Shown piece by piece: positions 47,207 to 56,636 of a stretch of DNA of 64,000 nucleotides. The translations under genes were made by a program, and so were the position numbers. A model generated the notes under the pieces. It ran no database searches, was not told the origin of the DNA, and saw only the letters and a program-made list of their open reading frames with translations. This DNA comes from Streptomyces pilosus (GTDB lineage Bacteria; Actinomycetota; Actinomycetes; Streptomycetales; Streptomycetaceae): the NCBI RefSeq assembly GCF_014649835.1, contig NZ_BMTU01000001.1, positions 1-64,000 of the forward strand, in the 5' to 3' direction. How positions within the stretch are numbered: the first letter of the stretch is position 1; each line of letters begins with the position of its first letter.

Positions 47207-47586
47207 CGCGTCCTCCCGTGCTCGGGGGCGAACGCGGTGGCCGGATGCAGCCTCTCCACCTGGACGACGACCTCGGGGACCGCCATGCCCGCGCACTCGC
47301 GGACCCGGTCGACCACGCTGCGCCGCACCTGCCGGCAGCGGCCGCCGATGTCGCCGGGGTAGTCGAGTTCGACGTGCACGCGGACCCGGGCGGCGTCGTG
47401 ACGCACGACCACGCTCGCGTGCGGTGGCGAGGCGCCCGGCGGCAGGGTGCCGATCGCCTCACGGGCCGCCTGCGAGGCGATCTTCGCGACCACCCGGTCG
47501 GCGATCCTGGTCGCCCCGCGCTCGCCCGCCACGACGGCTGCCGGTCCTCCGCCGGCTGCGACGGCCCCCGTGCTCACCGTCGTCAC
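47203..47586 (-). CDS. Asp23/Gls24 family envelope stress protein (short)
   Basis: 127 aa soluble Asp23 domain: TRIADRVVAKIASQAAREAI, then ARVRVHVELDYPGDIGGRCR and SVVDRVRECAGMAVPEVVVQ. Two such genes occur in this cluster. Family proteins are abundant, form filaments beneath the membrane and respond to alkaline or envelope stress. The start ATG overlaps the upstream microprotein stop by 4 nt; the end overlaps the next gene by 4 nt. Confidence 0.85.
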   Translation of the reverse strand: MTTVSTGAVAAGGGPAAVVAGERGATRIADRVVAKIASQAAREAIGTLPPGASPPHASVVVRHDAARVRVHVELDYPGDIGGRCRQVRRSVVDRVRECAGMAVPEVVVQVERLHPATAFAPEHGRTR

Positions 47587-47768
47587 CGCCGCCGTTCGTC
47601 ACGAGGGCGGAAGAAGTCGCCGAACTCCAGGTCCCCCTCGAGGAACCGCCCGACGACGAAGCCGACGGCGCCGAGGGCCGCCACCAGCAGGAAGGCTCCG
47701 AAACCACCGAAGTATCCGGCGAAGCCCAGTGCCATCCCGGCGATCATGCCGACCACGGCCATGTTCAT
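47583..47768 (-). CDS. Small membrane protein of the Asp23 cluster
   Basis: 61 aa. Two hydrophobic helices separated by a Gly-rich turn (MAVVGMIAGMALGFAGYFGG, then FGAFLLVAALGAVGFVVGRF), with an acidic/basic tail (LEGDLEFGDFFRPRDERRR). It resembles the DUF2273-type small proteins found next to Asp23 and AmaP in Firmicutes, which suggests a conserved three-part module (Asp23, small membrane protein, AmaP). GAGGAGCG lies before the ATG. Confidence 0.8.
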   Translation of the reverse strand: MNMAVVGMIAGMALGFAGYFGGFGAFLLVAALGAVGFVVGRFLEGDLEFGDFFRPRDERRR

Positions 47769-47811
47769 GGTGCGCTCCTCCGCTCACCCGGTCTCGTCCG
47801 CTCACGGGGTT

Positions 47812-48309
47812 TCATTGGAGGCGGGTCTCCTGTTCCTCCTCTTCCTCCTCCTCGGGCAGTTTCACGTCGCTCACCGCGATGTTCACCTCGACCACCTCGA
47901 GGCCGGTCATCCGCTCGACCGCCGCGACGACGTTCTCCCGCACGGCCCGGGCGACGTCGGAGATGGACACGCCGTAGTCGACGACGATCTCCAGGTCGAG
48001 CGCGGTCTGCACCTCGCCGACCTCGGCCTTCACCCCGCGCGTCACCGCTTTGGAGCCGCCGGGCACCCGGTCGCGCATGGCGCCGAAGGTCCGCGACAGT
48101 CCGCTGCCCATGGCGTGGACGCCGAGCACGTCCCGGGCGGCGAGCCCGGCGATCTTCTCGACCACGCCGTCGGAGATGGTGGTACGGCCGCGGGTGGCGG
48201 GGTCACCGCCGCCGCGACGGGTCCCGGGACCTTTGCGGGAGGAGGTCTCCATCGGGTTCTTCTCGGGATCGGAGGCCCGTACCGAGCCTCCGTCGGTCAT
48301 GTCGGTCAT
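47812..48309 (-). CDS. Asp23/Gls24 family envelope stress protein (with acidic tail)
   Basis: 165 aa. A variable N-terminus (~1-45), then the Asp23 domain: GRTTISDGVVEKIAGLAARD, LGVHAMGSGLSRTF, ALDLEIVVDYGVSISDVARA and VVAAVERMTGLEVVEVNIAV, ending in a run of seven Glu before QETRLQ. The ATG at 48309 has GAAGGGA upstream; a second Met lies 9 nt later. First gene of the leftward cluster, divergent from an Asp23-like gene at 48401. Confidence 0.9.
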   Translation of the reverse strand: MTDMTDGGSVRASDPEKNPMETSSRKGPGTRRGGGDPATRGRTTISDGVVEKIAGLAARDVLGVHAMGSGLSRTFGAMRDRVPGGSKAVTRGVKAEVGEVQTALDLEIVVDYGVSISDVARAVRENVVAAVERMTGLEVVEVNIAVSDVKLPEEEEEEEQETRLQ

Positions 48310-48400
48310 GTCCGTACGTCCCTTCGATCGTCCTCTTCGACCACCGTAAGCACGGTTGCCCGGTCTCGCGCCAGGAATGCGGCAGGCTGGAGGAGTGACG

Positions 48401-49123
48401 GTGGACGGATGGACGCACGCGGTGCGGCGACAGGTGGCGCTGGGCAGGATCGTGGCCCTGGGCGGAGCGCGTGACGGCGCGTGGATCACGGAGCGGGCGG
48501 CGGCGGTGCCGCTGCGGCGTGCGGTGGCACGGGGTGCGCCCGGTGTGCGCCTGGACGGCCTGCGGCTCGGGCCGGCCCGGCCGGAGGAGACGGAGGAGCC
48601 GGTCGTGCCGGCCCCGCCGAGCGCGCTGCCGCCGGGCCCGTTGCGGCTGGCGGCGGAGTTCGCGGCGACGGCGGCGCAGCCGCTGCCGGTGACGGCGTCC
48701 CTGCTGCGGGCGGTGCTGGCCGAGGCCGCGGCGGAACGGATCGGGCTGGCGGTGACGGAGGTGGACCTGCGGGTGACGGAGCTGCTGGACGCGCACGCGC
48801 CGGTGGCGTCCGGTGGCGCTCCGCCGGGCGACGAGCCCGGGCCGGCCGCGCCGCCCGAGGCCGGCGACCCGGAGCGGGGACGGATCGCGGCGGCCGCGCT
48901 CGCCGTGCCGGGGGTGGCCCGGCTGACGGGCACGCCGGGCGGCGCGGTGCACCTGTCCGAGCATCCGGGGGGCGCCGCCCTGCCGCGCCGCCACGCGCGC
49001 GTGGAGCTCGCGGTCCGGGCGGAGCACCACCCCCTGGAGGTGGCCCGGGCGGTCCGCGTGGCCGCGGCGGCGGCGCTGCCGGATCACCCGACGGTGGCGG
49101 TCCTGGTGACCGACCTGGACTGA
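48401..49123 (+). CDS. Divergent Asp23-like protein (P10-like family)
   Basis: 240 aa, Ala/Pro-rich, no membrane helix. Two weak repeats of the Asp23 pattern can be seen: LRLAAEFAATAAQPLPVTAS with IGLAVTEVDLRVTELL, and IAAAALAVPGVARLTG followed by HARVELAVRAEHHPLEVARA and VAVLVTDLD, which aligns with the Asp23 proteins across the promoter region. Similar proteins carry the odd database name nucleopolyhedrovirus P10 family protein. GTG 48401 with GGAGGA 6 nt upstream; GTG 48395 is an alternative. Confidence 0.75.
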   Translation: MDGWTHAVRRQVALGRIVALGGARDGAWITERAAAVPLRRAVARGAPGVRLDGLRLGPARPEETEEPVVPAPPSALPPGPLRLAAEFAATAAQPLPVTASLLRAVLAEAAAERIGLAVTEVDLRVTELLDAHAPVASGGAPPGDEPGPAAPPEAGDPERGRIAAAALAVPGVARLTGTPGGAVHLSEHPGGAALPRRHARVELAVRAEHHPLEVARAVRVAAAAALPDHPTVAVLVTDLD

Positions 49124-49141
49124 CCGGCTGCCGGGTCGGAC

Positions 49142-49181
49142 GGCCCCGGCACGGCCGGCCCCGGCCGCCCGTGCCGGGGCC
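49142..49181. terminator. Bidirectional terminator hairpin
   Basis: 13-bp perfect stem (49142-49154 with 49169-49181), 14-nt GC-rich loop, between convergent genes. Confidence 0.75.
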
Positions 49182-49187
49182 GCCTCG

Positions 49188-49991
49188 TCACTCGCCGATG
49201 CCGGCGAGGTCGCGCAGGCGGCGGGCCTGGGCGGCCCGTTCGGCGGCGCGCTGCTCGTCGTAGGTGCGGTCCCGGGCGCCGCTCAGCAGGGCCTTCGTCT
49301 CGATGACGGCGTCCCGGGGGGCGGCCAGCAGTGCCGCGGCGAGGTCCTGGACGGTGGCGTCCAGGTCGGCCGCGGGCACGGCGAGGTTGGCCAGGCCGGT
49401 GTTCACGGACTCCTCGGCGGTCACGAAGCGGCCGGTCGCGCAGATCTCCAGCGCGCGGGCGTACCCGACGAGGCCGACCAGCGGGTGCGTGCCGGTGAGG
49501 TCCGGGACGAGTCCGAGGCTGGTCTCGCGCATGGCGAACTGCACGTCGTCCGCGACGACACGCAGGTCACAGGCGAGGGCGAGCTGGAAACCGGCTCCGA
49601 TGGCGTGTCCCTGCACGGCGGCGATGGACACGATGTCGCTGCGCCGCCACCAGGTGAACGCCTCCTGGTACCCGGCGATGGCCGTGTCGAGCGCGGCGTC
49701 GTCGCTGCGCGCGAGGTCGAGGAACGACGGCTCGCCCGCGATCCCCTCGGGGCTGAGCATCTGCCGGTCGAGTCCGGCGGAGAAGGACTTGCCCTCACCG
49801 CGCAGCACCACGACCCGCACGGAGCCGGGCAGCAGCCGGCCCGCCTCGGCGAGCGCCCGCCACAGAGCGGGGCTCTGGGCGTTGCGCTTGGCCGGGTTGG
49901 TCAGCGTCACCGTGGCGATCGCGTCGTCGACGGTGAGCCGTACGCCGTCCTTGTCGAGTACCGGACCGAGGTCCTGGGCGGACGAAGCCAT
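49188..49991 (-). CDS. Enoyl-CoA hydratase/isomerase family protein
   Basis: 267-aa crotonase-fold protein. LTNPAKRNAQSPALWRALAE, VVLRGEGKSFSAGLDRQML (first oxyanion NH), IAAVQGHAIGAGFQLALACD with the second oxyanion Gly, and LGLVPDLTGTHPLVGLVGYA with Asp in place of one of the two hydratase Glu residues, so it may be an isomerase or other crotonase rather than a true hydratase. The ATG at 49991 is used; the frame continues upstream without conservation. Monocistronic. Confidence 0.88.
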   Translation of the reverse strand: MASSAQDLGPVLDKDGVRLTVDDAIATVTLTNPAKRNAQSPALWRALAEAGRLLPGSVRVVVLRGEGKSFSAGLDRQMLSPEGIAGEPSFLDLARSDDAALDTAIAGYQEAFTWWRRSDIVSIAAVQGHAIGAGFQLALACDLRVVADDVQFAMRETSLGLVPDLTGTHPLVGLVGYARALEICATGRFVTAEESVNTGLANLAVPAADLDATVQDLAAALLAAPRDAVIETKALLSGARDRTYDEQRAAERAAQARRLRDLAGIGE

Positions 49992-50096
49992 GGGGCGCCT
50001 CCGATGGGTGCGGTCGTCTAAGTGACTGCACAGTAACCACCCGGCCGGTCGGACGGCCGGCCGGGTGGCCACCATCGGGTTCTCGTGGCGCCGGGA

Positions 50097-50318
50097 TCAG
50101 GCCGACGGGGCCTTCTTGCCCCGTGTCGCCCCGCCACGCCCTCGCAGCGTGACGCCCGACTCGCTGAGCATGCGGTGCACGAAGCCATACGAGCGGCCGG
50201 TCTCCTCGGCCAGCGCCCGGATGCTCGCACCGGCGTCGTACTTCTTCTTCAGGTCTGCCGCGAGCTTGTCGCGCGCGGCGCCGGTCACCCGGCTGCCCTT
50301 CTTCAGAGTCTCGGCCAC
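50097..50318 (-). CDS. gbn: Nucleoid-associated protein Gbn (GATC-binding)
   Basis: 73 aa: MAETLKKGSRVTGAARDKLA, then ADLKKKYDAGASIRALAEET, GRSYGFVHRMLSESGVTLRG and a basic tail GATRGKKAPSA. This matches S. coelicolor SCO1839, described as a sporulation-related nucleoid-associated protein that binds sequences with a GATC core. The helix-turn-helix covers ~30-55 (SIRALAEETGRSYGFVHRML). GTG at 50318 with AGGAGG 7 nt upstream; the longer frame to 50438 is not used. The upstream DNA is rich in GATC sites. Confidence 0.93.
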   Translation of the reverse strand: MAETLKKGSRVTGAARDKLAADLKKKYDAGASIRALAEETGRSYGFVHRMLSESGVTLRGRGGATRGKKAPSA

Positions 50319-50681
50319 CCGTGCCTCCTCATGGGAAGTGCGCTCTGGTCTCCTCATGATCACCCCTCCCGGCCTCCATGGCCACCCATTCGGCAAGGTC
50401 GATGGGACAAGGTTGTGACGACGGGAGCGCGTCCCCACGAACGGAATCGACTGTTCCGTCCGGGTGCCGCCGGTACCTCCAATCGGGTTCTTCCGAGAAG
50501 CACCAGGTCAGAAGCGCGCGACGGCCGAGCTCCGGTTCACCGGGAGCTCGGCCGCGACATCGGTGTAGGACACACCTCGGGATGAGGAGATCTCACACGA
50601 ATGATGGATCACCGGTGGGCCGAATGATCCATACGCCGTGGATCACACCTTCGATCAACCCCGGCTGACGGGCGGGCCGCC
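50319..50681. promoter_or_regulatory. Region upstream of gbn with a GATC cluster and hairpins
   Basis: 363 nt without a gene. Five GATC sites lie within 68 nt (50589, 50607, 50626, 50641, 50653), and another at 50358, next to the gbn ribosome site. Two of the clustered sites form an 8-bp inverted repeat (50604-50611 with 50625-50632). A separate 11-bp hairpin (50522-50532 with 50544-50554) may end the ABC-F transcript. These GATC sites are candidate Gbn sites and could mean autoregulation. Confidence 0.55.
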
Positions 50682-52280
<1,599 letters not shown>

Positions 52281-52493
52281 GGACAGACTCCAGGGCGGGT
52301 GTGGGGTGGCGGTGGGCGGCTGAGGACGTTCCCGCCGTCTAATGCGCGAGGAGAATGGCCATGGGAGCCATTCTAACGGGGCCGTGCAAGCGCTTTTCCG
52401 GGTGCGTGCGTCCGGGCCGTCGTCGGTGGCCGGTGCCACACTGGGCGGCGGATGGACATTCCGGTGTACGCGAGACACAGGGAAGTGATCGCC

Positions 52494-52907
52494 ATGGCAG
52501 GGACGGGCGGTGGGCGTCCGAGCATCGTGCCGACGTTGCTGTACGGGGACGCGAAGGCGGCGATCCGTCAGCTCACGGAGGCGTTCGGGTTCCGGGAGCT
52601 GTCGGTGTACGAGGGCGAGGACGGCACGGTGATGCACGCCGAGCTGGTGCAGGGCAACGGGGTGGTGATGCTGGGGTCCAGGGGCCGCGGCGGGGCGTTC
52701 GACACGGCGATGAAGGGCGCGGGCCCGTCGGCGGCGTACGTGGTGGTGGACGACGTCGACGCCCACCACCGGCGCGCGGTGGAGCAGGGCGCGGAGATCC
52801 TCATGCCGCCGACGGACCAGGACTACGGCTCGCGGGACTACATGGCCCGCGACATCGAGGGCAACGTCTGGAGCTTCGGCACGTACGCGCCGGAGACCGG
52901 GGGCTGA
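52494..52907 (+). CDS. VOC (glyoxalase/bleomycin-resistance) family protein
   Basis: 137 aa, one VOC module pair: VPTLLYGDAKAAIRQLTEAF, GFRELSVYEGEDGTVMHAEL, AYVVVDDVDAHHRRAVEQGA, and DYMARDIEGNVWSFGTYAPE. Function unknown; the family spans metal-dependent isomerases and drug-binding proteins. The ATG at 52494 (MAGTGGGRPSIVP) with GGGAAG upstream is preferred, while ATG 52452 would add a short MDIPVYARHREVIA extension. Divergent from the ABC-F gene. Confidence 0.86.
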   Translation: MAGTGGGRPSIVPTLLYGDAKAAIRQLTEAFGFRELSVYEGEDGTVMHAELVQGNGVVMLGSRGRGGAFDTAMKGAGPSAAYVVVDDVDAHHRRAVEQGAEILMPPTDQDYGSRDYMARDIEGNVWSFGTYAPETGG

Positions 52908-52941
52908 GGGCGCGTTCCGGCGGGGCCGGAGCGCGGGGGCG

Positions 52942-52971
52942 GGACCCTGGCCGGAGCCGCGACCAGGGTCC
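52942..52971. terminator. Terminator hairpin between convergent genes
   Basis: 9-bp stem (52942-52950 with 52963-52971), 12-nt loop. Confidence 0.6.
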
Positions 52972-52994
52972 TCACGCCCGGAGGGCGGAGCGGG

Positions 52995-54404
52995 TCAGCC
53001 GCCGGTGTGGACCTGGAAGGCGGCCCTGCGGACCGCCTTGGCCAGGGCCGGGTCGGGGTGGGCGGCGGCGAGGGCGACCAGGACCTGCACGGTGCGCGGG
53101 TGGCCGACCGCGCGGACCTCGTTGAGCAGCGCCGGGACGGTGGGCTGCACCGCCGACTCCAGGTGGCGCACCAGCAGCGGGGCCTCACCGTGGTCGGCGA
53201 CGGCGGCGGCGGTGTCCACCCAGAGCCAGGTGGCCTCCTCGCGGGTGAGCACCTCGTGGGCGTCCTCCGGGTCGGCGCCGTCGTGTTCGGCGAGCCACAG
53301 CAGGGCGTACGGCCGCAGCGTCGGCTCGCCGAGGACGGTGCGGACCGCGGGCTCGGCGGGGGCACCCACCACGCGCAGCGCCTCGAAGGCGAGGCCGCGC
53401 AGCAGGGCGTCCTCGCCGCGCGCGGCGCGGATGAGCTCGGTGACGGCGCTGCCGACCGGCCGGGCGGCGAGCCAGGCCCGGTACTCGGCGCGGGCGGCGT
53501 TGGGGCGCAGCTGGGCGCAGCCGCGCAGCATGTCCTCGGCGCCCTGCTCGATGTTGCCCGCGGGGCTCTGCGCGGCGACGCAGATCTGCTCCAGCTTGAC
53601 CCACACCGCCCAGCTGCCCAGCGGGGTGAGGGTGGCCTGTCCGTCGCCGTAGGTGAGGGCGCCGACGGAGGCGAGGGCGCGCAGCGCCCAGTCGAGCAGC
53701 GGTGCGAGCGGGGCGTCGGCGGCGGCCGGATCGGCGAGCGCGGGGCGGGGCGCGTCGGCCTGCGGCGCGTAGTCGACCTCGCAGCGTTCCGTGCGCAGCT
53801 CGGTGACGCGCTGCTCGAGGAGGTCGAGGAGCTGCGGCACGGGGACGGGACCGGCGGACAGCTGGAGGAAGGAGAGCACCTGCGGCATGGCCGTGACGAC
53901 CTCGGCGACGGCGGCGGGCTCGTACTCCTCGGGCTCGGGGTAGGCGAGCGACCAGGCGTCGCACAGGGCGACCCAGCCGCGCAGCACCGCGCTGTCGTCG
54001 CGGTTCCAGGCGCGCAGCCGCCAGCCGGGGCGGGCGGTGCCGCCGTGCACCTCGACGAGACCGGCCAGGCGGGCGGTGTCCCAGTCGGCGCGCACCTGAG
54101 CGGGGGTCAGGCCGAGGGCCCGCGCCGCCCGTTCCGCGGTCGCGTCGGAGAGGGTGGCCTTGCCGTCGGCGGTGGCCCCGTCCCCGCCGGGGCCGAGGGC
54201 GGCGTCGGCCCAGCGGGCGACGCGGGCCGCGGCGGCCAGGCCGGAGCGCGCCATTCTGGCCAGCTCCGCGGGTGCGGGGGTGCCCTCCGGGGGGCGGGGC
54301 GCGGGGCGGCGCGCGCGCCGCTGGTTGATCGCTGTGGGGGCGGCGGCCAGGGGTCGCGGGCGGACGAGTCGAAGCCTGGAGTCGCGCGGGATACGGGACG
54401 TCAC
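52995..54404 (-). CDS. Conserved hypothetical protein with HEAT-like C-terminal half
   Basis: 469 aa. A basic, Pro/Arg-rich N-terminus (~1-50), a central region with a wHTH-like segment (LSDATAERAARALGLTPAQV, DWDTARLAGLVEVHGGTARP), and a helical C-terminal half with repeated motifs such as AVTELIRAARGEDALLRGLA, FEALRVVGAPAEPAVRTVLG and LLVRHLESAVQPTVPALLNE that suggest HEAT/ARM-type repeats. I recognise no enzyme. A GTG at 54404 (TSRIPRDSRLRLVR) is the likely start. Confidence 0.7.
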   Translation of the reverse strand: MTSRIPRDSRLRLVRPRPLAAAPTAINQRRARRPAPRPPEGTPAPAELARMARSGLAAAARVARWADAALGPGGDGATADGKATLSDATAERAARALGLTPAQVRADWDTARLAGLVEVHGGTARPGWRLRAWNRDDSAVLRGWVALCDAWSLAYPEPEEYEPAAVAEVVTAMPQVLSFLQLSAGPVPVPQLLDLLEQRVTELRTERCEVDYAPQADAPRPALADPAAADAPLAPLLDWALRALASVGALTYGDGQATLTPLGSWAVWVKLEQICVAAQSPAGNIEQGAEDMLRGCAQLRPNAARAEYRAWLAARPVGSAVTELIRAARGEDALLRGLAFEALRVVGAPAEPAVRTVLGEPTLRPYALLWLAEHDGADPEDAHEVLTREEATWLWVDTAAAVADHGEAPLLVRHLESAVQPTVPALLNEVRAVGHPRTVQVLVALAAAHPDPALAKAVRRAAFQVHTGG

Positions 54405-54454
54405 GGATGCAGTCTCGCGGGTGACGGTCCGAAATCCCAAACGGAATGACGGCG

Positions 54455-54479
54455 GGGGCGCGGGGACGCCCCGCGCCCC
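54455..54479 (-). terminator. Terminator hairpin after the alpha/beta hydrolase gene
   Basis: Perfect 11-bp stem (54455-54465 with 54469-54479) with a 3-nt loop. Confidence 0.65.
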
Positions 54480-54551
54480 GGGCCGGGAAGGGGCCGGAGG
54501 GGCCGGATCAGGCCAATGTCACCGGGCCAAACGGAATCCGCGGCACCGGCT

Positions 54552-55679
54552 TCACATCAGGGGGGTGAGGAAACGCCGCAGGGCCTCTTCGTAGGCGTCC
54601 GGGCCGGCGTTCCACATCGCGCCGTGCGCCGCGCCCCTGACGGTGTGCAGGGTGACGGTGTTCGGGTGGGCGGCGGCGAGGCGGCGGGAGAACCGCCAGG
54701 GGGCCACCCGGTCGTCGGGGCCGTGGAAGATGTGGGTGGGGACCTCGATCCGGTCCAGGTGGACGGCGCCGGGGCTGCGCTCGCCGTAGAGACCGGTGCG
54801 TCCCTGCGCGGCGCGTACGGCGAGCGGGAGCAGCGGGCCCGGGGTGCGGTGGGCCGCGGCGAGGGCGCGCAGGGTCGCCTCCCAGCTGAGCACGGGCGAG
54901 TCGAGGACGAGGCCGGCCACACGGGCGCGCTGTTCCGAGCGGGCGGCGGTGCGCAGGGCCATGGTGGCGCCGATGGACCAGCCGAGCAGGACGACCTGCC
55001 GGGCGCCGGAGCGCACCGCGTGGTGCAGGACGGCGTCGAGATCGCGCCACTCGGTCTCGCCGAGGTGGTTGAGGCCGTCCGGGGAGCGCGGGGCGCCGGG
55101 GTCGCCCCGGTAGGCGGGGGCGAGCACCGGGAAGCGGTGGCGGTGCAGGAACTCCATGAGGTTCATGGCGTGTTCCCGGGTGGTGCCGAGCCCGTGGACG
55201 GCGATCACCCAGGTGTCCCGGACGCCCGGCAGGAACCACATCGGCACGGGCCCGAGTTCGCCGAGGACCTCCAGGGCGGTGTGGTCCAGGCCGAGGGCGG
55301 TGCCGGGGTCGCCGGCGTGGAGGTTCGGGGTGAGCCAGGCGCGGTCGCCGGGTTGCGGGGTGCCGTACGTGACGCGTTCCAGCCGGCGCACGACGGTGTC
55401 GGCGGATTTCGACGTGCCGGACAGCACGGGCCCGACGACCGCGTGGAACCCGTCCCCGGTGAGGCCGTGACGGCCCGGGCGCAGCGCGGCGAGGTCACGG
55501 GTGAGGGCGACCTGGCCGGCGGCTGTGGCGTGGACGGTGAGGCGGGGTTCGGTCGGCAGGGGGCCTTCCGCGGGGATCCTGAGGGCGGAGTCGCTGGCGA
55601 AGCGGCCGGCGGCCACCGCGGCGGCGCCGGCGCCTATCACGGCGGTGACGGCAGCGGCCGTCGCTCTGACAGTGCGCAC
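54552..55679 (-). CDS. Alpha/beta hydrolase
   Basis: 375 aa. An N-terminal hydrophobic helix (AAAVTAVIGAGAAAVAAG, ~8-25) looks like a signal anchor. The hydrolase domain (~150-375) has the oxyanion motif VHGLG (161-165), the nucleophile elbow LLGWSIGATM (S235), an Asp in IFHGPDDRVAPW and the catalytic His in GAAHGAMW. Serine hydrolase/esterase type, probably acting outside the membrane. GTG 55679 is the chosen start; longer frames exist upstream. Confidence 0.85.
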   Translation of the reverse strand: MRTVRATAAAVTAVIGAGAAAVAAGRFASDSALRIPAEGPLPTEPRLTVHATAAGQVALTRDLAALRPGRHGLTGDGFHAVVGPVLSGTSKSADTVVRRLERVTYGTPQPGDRAWLTPNLHAGDPGTALGLDHTALEVLGELGPVPMWFLPGVRDTWVIAVHGLGTTREHAMNLMEFLHRHRFPVLAPAYRGDPGAPRSPDGLNHLGETEWRDLDAVLHHAVRSGARQVVLLGWSIGATMALRTAARSEQRARVAGLVLDSPVLSWEATLRALAAAHRTPGPLLPLAVRAAQGRTGLYGERSPGAVHLDRIEVPTHIFHGPDDRVAPWRFSRRLAAAHPNTVTLHTVRGAAHGAMWNAGPDAYEEALRRFLTPLM

Positions 55680-55768
55680 GCCTTCCAGTGTCGGGGCGGG
55701 GGGCCTGTCCGGCCAGTGGGCGGGGTGGCCGGCGGCCCGCCGGGTGAGCGGCGGAAGCCCCGTGCCAC

Positions 55769-56482
55769 TCAGTTCGGCTGGCCGTAGTGCCTCAGGTGCT
55801 GTTCGGCCTCCGCGAGCTGGTCGCGGGTGAGGAGGGCGGGCGTCAGGCCGGGGACGGAGGAGGCGGTCAGCCAGAGGCGGCACATCCACTCCAGCTGGGC
55901 CGTGCGGTCGTAGGCCTGGAGGAGGCTCGTGCCGTGGGTGACGGTGCCGTGGTTGCGCAGCAGGCAGCCGCTGCGGCCGTCGAGGGCGCGGAGCATGTTA
56001 TCGGCCAGTTCGGCGGTGCCGTAGGTGGCGTAGCCGGCGACCCGGACGGGGCCGCCGAGCGCGGCGGCCATGTAGTGGATCAGTGGCAGCTCGTCCACGA
56101 GCGTGGAGACGGCCGTGGCGTGCACGGCGTGCGTGTGCACGACGGCCCGCGCGGCGGTGGTGCGGTACACGGCGAGATGCAGGGGCAGCTCGCTGGTCGG
56201 GACCAGGGTGCCGAGCACCTGCCGGCCGGTGAGGTCGACGCCCGTGACGTCGTCCGCCGTGAGCCGGTCGTAGGGCACTCCCGACGGAGTGACCAGCACC
56301 GTCTCGCCGATCCGCACCGACACGTTGCCGGAGGTGCCGACGACGAGCCCGTCGGCGACGGTGCGGCGCGCGGTGCCGACGAGTTCCCGCCAGGCGTCCG
56401 CCTCCCGCGCGCTCGCCCGCCGGCCCTCCCCCGGACCACCGGTGTCCTCCGCTTCCCGCCCGTCCCGTCTCCGCCGCGTCAT
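55769..56482 (-). CDS. Class II aldolase/adducin family protein
   Basis: 237 aa. GTSGNVSVRIGETVLVTPSG, TSELPLHLAVYRTTAARAVV, zinc-ligand pair HTHAVHA, and LLRNHGTVTHGTSLLQAYD with the third His are the family signatures (fuculose/ribulose phosphate aldolase type). Substrate unknown. ATG 56482 is chosen (MTRRRRDGREAED); an earlier ATG at 56563 is less likely. It lies between the hydrolase and the divergent Pit gene. Confidence 0.87.
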   Translation of the reverse strand: MTRRRRDGREAEDTGGPGEGRRASAREADAWRELVGTARRTVADGLVVGTSGNVSVRIGETVLVTPSGVPYDRLTADDVTGVDLTGRQVLGTLVPTSELPLHLAVYRTTAARAVVHTHAVHATAVSTLVDELPLIHYMAAALGGPVRVAGYATYGTAELADNMLRALDGRSGCLLRNHGTVTHGTSLLQAYDRTAQLEWMCRLWLTASSVPGLTPALLTRDQLAEAEQHLRHYGQPN

Positions 56483-56567
56483 GCGGCGATCCTGCCAGGC
56501 CGCCTGCCCACTGCGCCGTCCGGCGGAGCCCCGACCCCCTCTTACGGTCACCACGATGCCCATTCCA

Positions 56568-56600
56568 GTTCATCTTCCGTTCACCCTGGTTACCTACGTT
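56568..56600 (+). promoter_or_regulatory. PHO box upstream of the phosphate transporter
   Basis: Direct 11-nt repeats GTTCATCTTCC (56568-56578) and GTTCACCCTGG (56579-56589), then a weaker TTACCTACGTT (56590-56600). They match the PhoP direct-repeat unit of Streptomyces (G-T-T-C-A-C-C every 11 nt), placed ~40-70 nt before the start codon. Confidence 0.7.
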
Positions 56601-56636
56601 CGACCAGCCAATGACTTCGAACGATTGCCTGGGTAA

